Shown: one piece after another, positions 9,528 to 17,151 of the stretch
Layout: each line of letters opens with the position of its first letter
How positions within the stretch are numbered: the first letter of the stretch is position 1
NCBI RefSeq assembly: GCF_002934005.1
Contig: NZ_PGEM01000029.1
Location: forward strand, 5,593 to 50,049
Source: Cuspidothrix issatschenkoi CHARLIE-1
Lineage (GTDB): Bacteria > Cyanobacteriota > Cyanobacteriia > Cyanobacteriales > Nostocaceae
Direction of reading: 5' to 3'
DNA: 44,457 bases
Made by a program: the position numbers and the translations under genes
The notes under the pieces: generated by a model
The model's input: the letters and a program-made list of their open reading frames with translations, nothing else
What the model was told of the DNA's origin: nothing
The model's database searches: none

Positions 9528-9571
9528 TAACTTACTCATTGAGAAAAAATAATATACAGCAGTTCCCGGTG

Positions 9572-9683
9572 TTATGAGGTACAGCCTTGAATGATGAAAA
9601 CACTGTCGGCATACTATGGCTAACGCCACGCTACGCGAAGGACAAGCTCAGTACAAGTCTTGCCCGCTATGTGTACCTCATAA
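9572..9683. mobile_element. short MITE-like element, perfect 12-bp terminal inverted repeats
   Basis: TTATGAGGTACA (9572-9583) and TGTACCTCATAA (9672-9683) are exact inverted repeats around a GC-richer core containing CCACGCTACGCGAAG, a motif common in Nostocales dispersed repeats. The flanking ATATACAGCAGTT (9552-9564) recurs inverted at 31410-31422 beside a related element. Confidence 0.65.
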
Positions 9684-9691
9684 TAGAAGGA

Positions 9692-9709
9692 TGCTACTAT
9701 TAAATATTG
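9692..9709 (+). repeat. 18-bp direct repeat, left copy
   Basis: TGCTACTATTAAATATTG here recurs exactly and in the same orientation at 10443-10460. The two copies bracket the toxin-antitoxin pair, about 750 bp apart. Confidence 0.8.
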
Positions 9710-9735
9710 AAACTCCTTAAAGGTAAATTTAAGTC

Positions 9736-10029
9736 GTGAAATCAACTTTATATCTCAAGGCTAAAGTTTTGCCAGGAAATAAAATTGAAATTGAAACTCC
9801 CGACCTTATCGTAGGACAAACTGTGGAAGTGGTGATACTAATCCCAAATGATACTCCTGATTCTGTGGAAAAGCAATCTCTTTCTTTAGAACAACGTATA
9901 GCTTTCTTAAAGTTACCAATGGCTGAACGTAGACGCATTCTTGAAAGTCAGACTGAAACCATGATTACTCATTATCAACAAGATTTGGAATGGAAGGAGT
10001 TAATGTCAGGTGACATCATTGACTACTAA
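9736..10029 (+). CDS. putative antitoxin of a MazF/PemK-type pair
   Basis: A 97-residue protein starting at GTG 9736 (MKSTLYLKAKVLPGNKIEI). The N-terminal 40 residues form a short beta-rich module (YLKAKVLPGNKIEIETPDLI, GQTVEVVILIP) like small AbrB/SpoVT-type or cyanobacterial antitoxin N-termini. The C-terminal half is helical and charged (LEQRIAFLKLPMAERRRILE, HYQQDLEWKELM), suited to wrapping the toxin. Its last 20 bp overlap the toxin gene in another frame, indicating translational coupling. A role in neutralising the downstream endoribonuclease and autorepressing the operon is inferred from this arrangement. The pair lies between two exact 18-bp direct repeats. Confidence 0.75.
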   Translation: MKSTLYLKAKVLPGNKIEIETPDLIVGQTVEVVILIPNDTPDSVEKQSLSLEQRIAFLKLPMAERRRILESQTETMITHYQQDLEWKELMSGDIIDY

Positions 10030-10384
10030 CCGTGATCTGCCTAAGCGTGGAGAAATTTGGTTAGTTAATTTTGATCCTACTATTGGGGCAGAAATTAGGA
10101 AAGTGCGTCCTGCTGTCGTCATTAGCTCTGATGCGGTAGGTAAACTTCCCATTAAACTTATTGCTCCTGTTACAGACTGGAAAACATATTTTTTACAAAA
10201 TTTCTGGAACGTAAAAATTGAACCTGACACTACAAATAGTTTGACGAAAATTTCTGCAATTGACGTTTTACAACTGAGGGGTGTAGATTTACAAAGATTC
10301 ATTCGCAAACTTGGTGATGTTTCTGAGATGAAAATGTCAGAAATTAATGCGGCAATTCTTGCTGTTATTGAATGGGAGTTTTGA
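10010..10384 (+). CDS. MazF/PemK-family endoribonuclease toxin
   Basis: A 124-residue toxin of the MazF/PemK superfamily, mRNA-cleaving ribonucleases of type II toxin-antitoxin systems. The diagnostic N-terminal block KRGEIWLVNFDPTIGAEIRK is followed by VRPAVVISSDAVG and PIKLIAPVTDWK, and a later TKISAIDVLQLRGV holds the usual conserved segment before a C-terminal helix. The full length is present and the active-site arginine in the EIRKVRPAVV stretch is intact, so it may be functional. Start GTG 10010 overlaps the antitoxin by 20 bp. The neighbourhood is rich in mobile elements, consistent with recent acquisition. Confidence 0.9.
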   Translation: MTSLTTNRDLPKRGEIWLVNFDPTIGAEIRKVRPAVVISSDAVGKLPIKLIAPVTDWKTYFLQNFWNVKIEPDTTNSLTKISAIDVLQLRGVDLQRFIRKLGDVSEMKMSEINAAILAVIEWEF

Positions 10385-10670
10385 TTATATCAGCGATCGC
10401 TTATAATACATACTTGATATAATACGTAAATTTTTGTAAATTTGCTACTATTAAATATTGCAAATGAATAAAATGATACTGTTTAATTATACTTAATAAA
10501 TAAGTAAGTACGTAAGACACAAGCGAGAAAAGGTTGTATCCAATATATTTTTTGTATCTGTAATTGGAGTTTAGACTAAATCTTTTCTTGTAGGCTCAAT
10601 CCCTTGCTGTATAAGGTTTATGACTTACAAGACGTAAAATAACTTGGAAACCTGAATATCCTGAGACGGT
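10385..10670. other. intergenic region with direct repeat and AT-rich sequence
   Basis: No gene seen. It holds a HIP1 octamer (10394), the right copy of the 18-bp direct repeat (10443-10460), and an imperfectly self-complementary stretch around 10520-10590 (GAGAAAAGG against CTTTTCTTG) that could be the end of a degraded element. Confidence 0.4.
10443..10460 (+). repeat. 18-bp direct repeat, right copy
   Basis: Exact copy of TGCTACTATTAAATATTG found at 9692-9709, on the far side of the toxin-antitoxin pair. Confidence 0.8.
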
Positions 10671-13622
10671 TTACTTCGTCTCCATCCAATTATCACCCGC
10701 ACGCACATCAACCACCAAAGGTACACTTAAACTAACCGCATTTTCCATCATTGACTTAATTTGTGGTTGCAATTCTTCCCACTCTTGAGGAGGAACTTCA
10801 AACACTAATTCATCATGCACTTGTAACAACAAACGCGCTTCATAATTCTTTAAAACCTCATGTAATTGCACCATGGCAATTTTAATAATATCCGCACTTG
10901 AACCTTGAATTGGTGCATTTGCAGCAGAACGTAATAAACCCGCATCAATAGCACCCAAATTTTTTAACTTACTCACATCAATTTCTTCAAAACTTCTACC
11001 TTTTAACTCTTGTAAACTTTTGGTAGTAAAATCAAAATACCGTCTCCTTCCTAAAATAGTTTCTACATAACCTTGAGAAATAGCTTGTTTTTTCACACTT
11101 TCTAAATATGCAAATACCAACGGATATCTTTGATTAAACCGCTTAATAAATTCATTTGCATTAGCTTTATCAACACCCGTTGAACGTGCAAACTTCAAAG
11201 AACCCATTCCATAAATCACACCAAAATTAATGGTTTTTGCAAAACGTCTTTCTTCTGATGTCACTTCCTCTTTTTCAAAAACTAATTTTGCAGTGACAGT
11301 ATGAATATCTTCATTATTTTGATAAGCTTCGATTAATACAGGTTCTTGACTCAAATGGGCTAAAATTCTTAACTCAATTTGCGAATAGTCAGCAGCAACC
11401 ATTAACCAACCAGACTCAGGTAAAAATGCCTTTCTAATTTGACGACTAAACGCGGTACGAATGGGAATATTTTGTAAATTGGGATTAGAAGAAGATAACC
11501 GACCGGTTGCAGTTGCAGTTTGATTAAAATTAGTATGAATTCTGTGGGTTTTTGGATGTACTAATTCTGGTAAAGCATCTACATAGGTAGATTTTAATTT
11601 TGATAAAGTCCGATTTTCAATAATTAAATCTACAAAACCAGTATCATCAACTTCCTGGAGTTTTTCTAAAGTTGCTGCATCAGTAGAAAAACCTGTTTGA
11701 ATTTTCCGGGAGTATTTGGTACTTAAACCGAGTTTTTCAAACAAAATATAACTCAGTTGTTTGGGAGAACCTAAATTAAATGTTTCTCTAGCAATTTCTG
11801 TTGCTTGTATTTCTAATTTTCCTAATTCAGATTCTAATTGTTGAGATAATTCTTGTAAATACTCAGAATTAATTCTCACTCCTGTATATTCAATTTCCGC
11901 TAATACTACTTCTAGCGGTTGTTCCACTTCTACCAAGAGTTTATTTAAAGCGGGTACTTTTGCTAATTCATCCCGCAATTTACCAACTAATTGAAATGTA
12001 GCATAAACTTGAGTACCACAGTAATAAGCTACTTTATTAATAGTAATATCAGAAATATTTTTTTGTGGTTCTTTTTTCCCAGTTTTGGGGACAATATCAT
12101 TATATTCTGTAAGTTGTAAACCCAAATGTCTTAAAGATAAATCACTTAAATTATGGGTATGATCAGGATTTAGCAAATAACTTGCTAACATCGTATCAAA
12201 TACTACACCTGCCAACCTAACTCCCTGACATTTAAAAATCAACCTATCAAATTTTGCATTTTGAAAACTTTTGGGATAATCTGCACTTTCTAAAATTGCA
12301 CGCAGTTCTGATAAAACTAAATCTGATTTTAGATTATTACCGATTTTATGACCAACGGGAATATAAGCAGTTTCATTTTCTCCTATTCCCCAACAACAAC
12401 CAATTCCCACTAAATCTGCATCTCTGGGATCTAAATCTGTAGTTTCTGTATCCCAAGCAACGGGATTTTCTGGGTTAGTGCATTGTTTGAGAATGCTAAC
12501 TAATTCTCTTAATTTATCTTCTGTATCAATGATGCGAATTTGAATTGATGACTCTGGTAATTTTTCTGCGTTAGCTGTGTCTTCTGCACTAAAAAACCAT
12601 AAATCATTATCTTCTTCTTCAATTTTATTAGTTTCTTCGGTTTTTGTTTCTGGAACTTCACCGCCAAATTTTTGCTGTAGTTCGTTAATTTGTTCGATAA
12701 ATTTCTTAAATTCTAATTTTTCTAAAATCGGAATTAAATTAGTAGTATTAAAACCTATTAATTGACAATCTTCTAAATTTACTTCTAGCGGTACATCTAC
12801 AATTATCTTAGCTAAATATTGAGAATGAAGCGCATCTTCTTTACCCGCAATCAATTTTTTCTGAGTTGCACCTATAATTTCATCTAATTTTGTGTAAATT
12901 TCTTCTAAAGAATTATAGGTATTTAATAATTTTACTGCTGTTTTTTCCCCAATTCCTTTAACTCCAGGAATATTATCAGATGTATCACCACAGAGAGCTT
13001 TAAAATCTACAATTTGTGTAGGTAAAACACCTAATTTTTCTTTAACTTGTTCTGTTTGAAATTCTGTGATACTATTTGTTGAACGTTTTAAAGCTTCAGG
13101 ACTAAAATTTAAAACGGTAATGCCTTTTTTTTCATCAATTAATTGAAATAAATCCCTATCTCCTGATAAAATCTTGACTCGATAACCAGCCGCAGATGCT
13201 TTTTGTGCTAAAGTTCCTAAAACATCATCCGCTTCATAACCTGGTTGTGTAATAATCGGTATATTTAAAGCTGTTAATAAATCATTCAGGTTTTCTACAT
13301 CGGGAATAAAATCTTCCGGTGTTTCTGCCCTATTCGCTTTATAATTATCATCTGCTTCATGACGAAATGTAGGCGCAGCTAAATCAAATGCTACAGCAAT
13401 TGCTTCTGGTTGTTCCGCTTTCATTACTTCCAACAAGCATTTAATAAATCCAAAACAGACGCTAGTAGGAATACCCGCTTTTGTACGCAGTCCACCTCCT
13501 CTACTTTTAGAAAAAGCAAAGTAGGAACGAAATGCTAGTGAGTGTCCATCTACAAGGATGATGGTAGGATTTGTTTTAGTTAAAGAATCTGAAATCACTG
13601 AATTAGCTGAATTTGGGAACAT
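10671..13622 (-). CDS. polA: DNA polymerase I
   Basis: Replication and repair polymerase of 983 residues with three domains. The 5' nuclease (about 1-310) begins with ILVDGHSLAFRSYFAF and includes PGYEADDVLGTLA and GDTSDNIPGVKGIGEKTA. The 3'-5' exonuclease-like domain (about 355-570) has VAWDTETTDLDPRD (motif I, Asp and Glu present) and SFQNAKFDRLIF (motif II). The family A polymerase (about 575-983) has motif A VAADYSQIELRILAHLS, the O-helix region RRFAKTINFGVIYGMG and motif C LLQVHDELVFEVP. In exonuclease motif III the expected Tyr-x3-Asp reads YCGTQ, with Gln538 in place of the aspartate, so proofreading may be weak or lost. ATG start; divergent from the HAD gene across a repeat-bearing 113-bp gap. 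Confidence 0.97.
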   Translation of the reverse strand: MFPNSANSVISDSLTKTNPTIILVDGHSLAFRSYFAFSKSRGGGLRTKAGIPTSVCFGFIKCLLEVMKAEQPEAIAVAFDLAAPTFRHEADDNYKANRAETPEDFIPDVENLNDLLTALNIPIITQPGYEADDVLGTLAQKASAAGYRVKILSGDRDLFQLIDEKKGITVLNFSPEALKRSTNSITEFQTEQVKEKLGVLPTQIVDFKALCGDTSDNIPGVKGIGEKTAVKLLNTYNSLEEIYTKLDEIIGATQKKLIAGKEDALHSQYLAKIIVDVPLEVNLEDCQLIGFNTTNLIPILEKLEFKKFIEQINELQQKFGGEVPETKTEETNKIEEEDNDLWFFSAEDTANAEKLPESSIQIRIIDTEDKLRELVSILKQCTNPENPVAWDTETTDLDPRDADLVGIGCCWGIGENETAYIPVGHKIGNNLKSDLVLSELRAILESADYPKSFQNAKFDRLIFKCQGVRLAGVVFDTMLASYLLNPDHTHNLSDLSLRHLGLQLTEYNDIVPKTGKKEPQKNISDITINKVAYYCGTQVYATFQLVGKLRDELAKVPALNKLLVEVEQPLEVVLAEIEYTGVRINSEYLQELSQQLESELGKLEIQATEIARETFNLGSPKQLSYILFEKLGLSTKYSRKIQTGFSTDAATLEKLQEVDDTGFVDLIIENRTLSKLKSTYVDALPELVHPKTHRIHTNFNQTATATGRLSSSNPNLQNIPIRTAFSRQIRKAFLPESGWLMVAADYSQIELRILAHLSQEPVLIEAYQNNEDIHTVTAKLVFEKEEVTSEERRFAKTINFGVIYGMGSLKFARSTGVDKANANEFIKRFNQRYPLVFAYLESVKKQAISQGYVETILGRRRYFDFTTKSLQELKGRSFEEIDVSKLKNLGAIDAGLLRSAANAPIQGSSADIIKIAMVQLHEVLKNYEARLLLQVHDELVFEVPPQEWEELQPQIKSMMENAVSLSVPLVVDVRAGDNWMETK

Positions 13623-13644
13623 AGACCTATTTTAGAGTAGGGGC

Positions 13645-13701
13645 GAAGCATTCGGACGGAAAATCAATGGTTTCAACGATAGGTTATCGCCCGAATGCTT
13701 C
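13645..13701. mobile_element. short inverted-repeat element between polA and the HAD gene
   Basis: GAAGCATTCGG (13645-13655) is exactly matched by CCGAATGCTTC (13691-13701). The GGGGCGAAGCATTCGG type of sequence is a familiar dispersed repeat in Nostocales. It fills most of the gap between the two divergent genes and gives a false N-terminal extension to the HAD frame. Confidence 0.65.
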
Positions 13702-13735
13702 ACTCTTTTACTGGAACTTCAATGCTGGGGAATTT

Positions 13736-14581
13736 ATGCACAAAGCATCTACTGATAATCAAGAGATTAAATTATTAGTTTTAGATATAGATGGGACTAT
13801 TGCCGGACATTCTAATCATATTAATGGCAGAGTTCAAGAAGTTATTTCTGCGGTGCAAGCAAAAGGGGTTAAGGTGGCAATAGCGACGGGAAGAATGTAC
13901 TGTTCTGCTTTGCGGTTTCATCAAGAAATTGGTTCTACTCTACCGTTAGTCGCTTATCAAGGTGCTTGGATTCAAGATCCCAATACTGGTAAAATTCACC
14001 GTCATTTACCTGTATCTAGGGAAATTGCCTACAAGTTACTAGAATACTTTGAACAGCCAGATTTGCGATCGCTTCTCTCAGTCCATTTTTACATCAATGA
14101 TCAGCTTTACGTGCGGGAAATAACCCAAGAAACCGCAAGTTATCAAGAACGCTGTGGTGTGACTGCTATTCCCGTCGGTGATTTACGCCAAGTATTATTA
14201 AATTATGAACCGACTAAAGTTTTAGCTTTGTGTGATGACGCAAATTTAATTCAACAACTTTTAGCTAATTTACGTCGTCAATATCCACCCACAGAAGTAT
14301 ATATGACTACATCTGTGGCCACGTTCCTGGAAGTAGCTAATACTGATGTAAATAAAGGCAATGCTGTCCGTTACCTAGCGGAAGAAATGCTAGGTTTAGA
14401 AAGTCATCAAGTGATGACGATTGGTGATAACTTCAATGATGTAGAAATGCTCAGTTATGCTGGCATTGGTGTGGCCATGGGTGATGCACCTGCGGAAGTT
14501 AAAGCACTAGCTGATTGGATAGCACCTAATGTAGAGTCAGATGGTGCAGCAGTTGCCATAGAAAAATTCTTACTGAACTAA
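13736..14581 (+). CDS. Cof-type HAD-superfamily phosphatase
   Basis: Haloacid dehalogenase-like hydrolase of the Cof/IIB group, which dephosphorylates small phosphorylated metabolites such as sugar phosphates or flavin. From ATG 13736 the protein has 281 residues. Motif I is LLVLDIDGTIAG (nucleophile Asp17, general acid Asp19), motif II IATGRMY, a cap domain follows (about 90-195), and motifs III/IV are VNKGNAVRYLAEE and TIGDNFNDVEMLSYAGIGVA. These are all the expected catalytic residues. The frame stays open back to 13667, but that stretch lies in a short mobile repeat, so the internal ATG is chosen. The exact substrate is unknown. It is convergent with the DALR-domain gene. Confidence 0.9.
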   Translation: MHKASTDNQEIKLLVLDIDGTIAGHSNHINGRVQEVISAVQAKGVKVAIATGRMYCSALRFHQEIGSTLPLVAYQGAWIQDPNTGKIHRHLPVSREIAYKLLEYFEQPDLRSLLSVHFYINDQLYVREITQETASYQERCGVTAIPVGDLRQVLLNYEPTKVLALCDDANLIQQLLANLRRQYPPTEVYMTTSVATFLEVANTDVNKGNAVRYLAEEMLGLESHQVMTIGDNFNDVEMLSYAGIGVAMGDAPAEVKALADWIAPNVESDGAAVAIEKFLLN

Positions 14582-14599
14582 TACCCACTCATCAGAAAA

Positions 14600-14702
14600 G
14601 ACACCGACGACTGGCCGTGTTTCGTCTCGGTGCCTTTACTGGTTCGCTCCTCACACATCCTATATTTTAGCCAAGGATATTTATTGTGTCAAGAGATTTT
14701 TT
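14600..14702 (+). ncRNA. possible Yfr1-like small RNA
   Basis: A GC-rich hairpin (GACACCGACGA 14600-14610 with TCGTCTCGGTGCC 14622-14634, 2-nt bulge) is followed by CTCCTCACAC at 14647-14656, ten of the eleven bases of the ultraconserved single-stranded motif ACUCCUCACAC of the cyanobacterial riboregulator Yfr1. A second, weaker stem (ATCCT 14657-14661 with AGGAT 14674-14678) and a T run (14697-14702) come after. Hairpin, unpaired motif, hairpin is the Yfr1 architecture. Against this, the base before the motif is G rather than A, the spacing is long and the 3' stem is weak. On the minus strand the first hairpin followed by TTTT would also serve as terminator of the DALR-domain gene. Confidence 0.42.
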
Positions 14703-14712
14703 CAAAGATTTT

Positions 14713-15570
14713 TTAAAGTTTTCTAGGGGCAATAATTCCCAATTTATCTTCTAATAGAGACTTTAAAACCAACTGAGTCGCCATTACTAATCCTAATCTC
14801 GCTTGTGCCAATTCTAGAGAATTGATTTTTACTTCCCCCCAAATTCGACAACTACCCCAAAACTTCTCAAAAGCTTGACTTAATTTTTCACCCGCTTTTT
14901 CCCAATTAATTGAATTATAATTAGTTATAGCCAAATTATCTACTAATCTGACTAATTGGTAAATTAAAAAACTCTCATCAATGTGTTGAAGATAAAGCTT
15001 TTGATCACCATCGAGCCAAGGTATAGATTGTACAGAATTTTCTATACCTGTAGGTGTGGGTGTGCATTGAATTAATCCTTCCTGGTGTCCCTGTCGTAAT
15101 AAAGAACAACAACGTGCGTGAGCGTATTGAATAGTAAAACAATTTGGTGACAGATGATCACCATAATTATTTACAAAGTCTCTAGTTTGCGGGGAAATGA
15201 TGAGAGTTTGTAACCAAGCTGCCAAAGTAGAGTCAAAGAGTTGTAGATGAATTTCACCAGGGGGGACGATTTTGATAGAAAATAGATGATTACTGTGCTG
15301 GGATAAATACTGGGCAATGTCTTTGGTAACAGTGGCTATGATCTGAGAAATTTCCATAGCAGGTGAATTATGAGATTTTGATATCCCTAGTTCCACCTTA
15401 GAGATATATAAAATTTTTTGATTGTATCCTCCTTGATATACAGGAACTTTTTTCACTTCTATGCCTGCTATTTTCCCATTATTGGTAAAATTACCGGATG
15501 CGACATCTAAATATTGAGTTATTAACTGTTTAATAGCTTTATTTTGGATAAAAAGTAGTTGAGGATACAC
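14713..15570 (-). CDS. DALR anticodon-binding domain protein (ArgRS-like)
   Basis: A 285-residue protein without a catalytic synthetase core. Its second half (about 150-280: FTIQYAHARCCSLLRQGHQEG, YLQHIDESFLIYQLVRLVDN, LSQAFEKFWGSCRIWGEVK, LAQARLGLVMATQLVLKSLL) resembles the DALR anticodon-binding domain of arginyl-tRNA synthetase, including the YAHAR element. The first half resembles a short N-terminal Arg-tRNA-synthetase-like domain. Stand-alone genes of this sort are common in cyanobacteria; their role, perhaps in RNA binding, is not established. Start is GTG at 15570. The gene is preceded by a 280-bp intergenic region shared with the Crp-type regulator. Confidence 0.8.
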   Translation of the reverse strand: MYPQLLFIQNKAIKQLITQYLDVASGNFTNNGKIAGIEVKKVPVYQGGYNQKILYISKVELGISKSHNSPAMEISQIIATVTKDIAQYLSQHSNHLFSIKIVPPGEIHLQLFDSTLAAWLQTLIISPQTRDFVNNYGDHLSPNCFTIQYAHARCCSLLRQGHQEGLIQCTPTPTGIENSVQSIPWLDGDQKLYLQHIDESFLIYQLVRLVDNLAITNYNSINWEKAGEKLSQAFEKFWGSCRIWGEVKINSLELAQARLGLVMATQLVLKSLLEDKLGIIAPRKL

Positions 15571-15882
15571 GTATTTTTTTGTAGAAAATTTATGGGGTGC
15601 ATCATTCTATCCTGTTCCATCTGCCTTGAGGTAGAAGTTTAATCTATGTAAAGAAAAATGAGAGTAGGATAAAATTTGATGAATAATGTATAAAAGATGG
15701 GTAAATTTTACTACCCTCGTTGTACAGTAGGAAGTATAAGAAAAAATAGAAAGCAATTTAGCTTTTTATTCTTATCGGAGGGCTGGCGCTGTAGGGCGTT
15801 ATGCCTACCCCATTAACACAAAGACACTCCTTACACTTTTCTTATTTCGTCTTTGTTTTCAGCCACACGTTCTTTGTTAATT

Positions 15883-16602
15883 ATGCAATCTCCATCCTCC
15901 TTTTCCGAAGCTTCACGTCCTTTCTTGACTTGGCAACGTATTCTTGACTGGGCCCAAGAACACTACCGTTGCCGCACCTTCAGTAAAGATGAGCGCATTC
16001 CAGCTAGACCTGGTTTACTCTATTTAGTCCAAAGGGGTGCTATCCGCATGGTAGGAACTGCCCAAGTTAGTGCTACCGCCAGTCAGTTAACTTCCCGACG
16101 CATTAACAGAACTCCAGAAGAAGCTTTTTTGGGTTTTGTTGGTGCAGGACAACCCTTTGAAATTGTCGCCCAGTCTCCATTCACACTCCAGTCCTACGCC
16201 CACGTTGACCAAACAGCAGTTCTGTGGATGTACTGGCATGACCTAGACAACTGGCCTCACTTCCGTCGTGAAGTTATGGATGCTTTTAGATATCAGCATC
16301 AACGCAAGTTGCTCTGGTTAAGCGCTTTGGGACAACGCCGCACAATTGACAGACTTTTAGGATTTCTCACCTTACTGATTGAGGAGTATGGAGAGCCAGC
16401 CATGAGTGAAACTGATCCTGATGTCATTCGTGGTTATTGCTTACCTTTCCCCCTTACCCATGCCCAAATTGGTAGCGCCATTGGTTCTACCCGTGTGACT
16501 GTCACTCGCTTAATGGGTAAATTACGTCAACGCGGCTTAATCCTTACCCAAGGAGATAATCTGATTTGCTTACCTGCAGAATCTATCAATAGAGCCAGCT
16601 AA
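15883..16602 (+). CDS. Crp/Fnr-family transcriptional regulator, NtcA-like HTH
   Basis: A 239-residue DNA-binding regulator. The C-terminal winged helix (about 185-230: LTHAQIGSAIGSTRVTVTRL) contains IGSTRVTVTRL, identical to the recognition-helix region of the nitrogen regulator NtcA, so it probably reads similar GTA-N8-TAC sites. The N-terminal part (RIPARPGLLYLVQRGAIRMV, FLGFVGAGQPFEIV) fits a cyclic-nucleotide-binding-like sensor fold but differs strongly from NtcA and has no obvious effector-binding signature, so it is a paralogue, not NtcA. ATG 15883 is preferred over in-frame TTG 15853. Divergent from the DALR-domain gene; a hairpin terminator lies about 150 bp downstream. Confidence 0.85.
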   Translation: MQSPSSFSEASRPFLTWQRILDWAQEHYRCRTFSKDERIPARPGLLYLVQRGAIRMVGTAQVSATASQLTSRRINRTPEEAFLGFVGAGQPFEIVAQSPFTLQSYAHVDQTAVLWMYWHDLDNWPHFRREVMDAFRYQHQRKLLWLSALGQRRTIDRLLGFLTLLIEEYGEPAMSETDPDVIRGYCLPFPLTHAQIGSAIGSTRVTVTRLMGKLRQRGLILTQGDNLICLPAESINRAS

Positions 16603-16752
16603 AGGGTAGTTGGAATCTCTAATGAGTAGCAGATTAATCAATGTTGGCTGAGATTTTGCCACTCTCGGATACACCAATGGCAGGTATCAGTGGATCTTTG
16701 CCAACGCTGTTGGTGTAATTAGTTACTGAACCTGCTCCTAATCTTTACTAAG

Positions 16753-16779
16753 TCTGTTTGACCACCACAAACAGATTTT
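16753..16779 (+). terminator. hairpin plus T run after the Crp-type gene
   Basis: TCTGTTTG (16753-16760) pairs perfectly with CAAACAGA (16768-16775) around a 7-nt loop and is followed by TTTT. It lies 150 bp after the stop codon and is a candidate Rho-independent terminator. Confidence 0.5.
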
Positions 16780-16900
16780 GGGTAATCGGGTATAAAATAA
16801 TATGTCTTGAGTTCCTTGGTTATGAATGCTCATAGGGCTAGATCGGCAAATTGGGGCCATCCACCAGGTTCCAATTATTGATCTTGCCTGGTTCAAAAAT

Positions 16901-16935
16901 GAACAGGGAACAGGGAACAGTCAACAGGGAATAGG
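16901..16935. repeat. heptanucleotide tandem repeat (STRR type)
   Basis: Five consecutive 7-mers: GAACAGG, GAACAGG, GAACAGT, CAACAGG, GAATAGG. They abut the stop codon of the WD40 remnant on the minus strand (stop at 16939-16941). Confidence 0.8.
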
Positions 16936-16938
16936 AAA

Positions 16939-17112
16939 CTATATTTCCCACACTTTAATATATTTATCCCCACTAGAACTACATAAAGTCTTGTCATCAC
17001 GACTTAATGCTAGTCCATAAATTCCTCCGCCGTGTCCTTTGAGTTCCTTGACGGGATCACCTGTTTTTATGTCGCGCAATATGATTTCTCTATCTAAACC
17101 ACAATGTAAAAA
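16939..17112 (-). pseudogene. C-terminal WD40-repeat remnant
   Basis: Read on the minus strand, this stretch encodes about one and a half WD40 repeats ending in a stop: GLDREIILRDIKTGDPVKEL, then KGHGGGIYGLALSRDDKTL and SSSGDKYIKVWEI. The GH...SRDDKTL...D..IKVW pattern is unmistakable. There is no start codon or upstream continuation, since an in-frame TAA precedes it, so it is the 3' end of a lost WD-repeat gene such as the large cyanobacterial WD40 proteins. The adjoining heptamer repeats follow its stop codon directly. Confidence 0.7.
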
Positions 17113-17151
17113 TTACTAACTTTTAAAAAGATAATTTTAATATTTTTCTCT

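Noticed and set aside
14600-14634. Resemblance of GGCACCGAG...CGGTGTC to a Cas9 tracrRNA end
   Set aside because: No cas gene or CRISPR array is in the window; a GC-rich hairpin with T run is enough to explain it.
15781-15815. GTAGGGCGTTATGCCTAC as an NtcA box
   Set aside because: The spacing between GTA and TAC is 12, not 8; better explained as a short palindromic repeat.
16826-17020. Plus-strand 64-codon frame across the heptamer repeat
   Set aside because: It is the shadow of the WD40 remnant and the heptamers, with no ribosome-binding site and no protein-like pattern.
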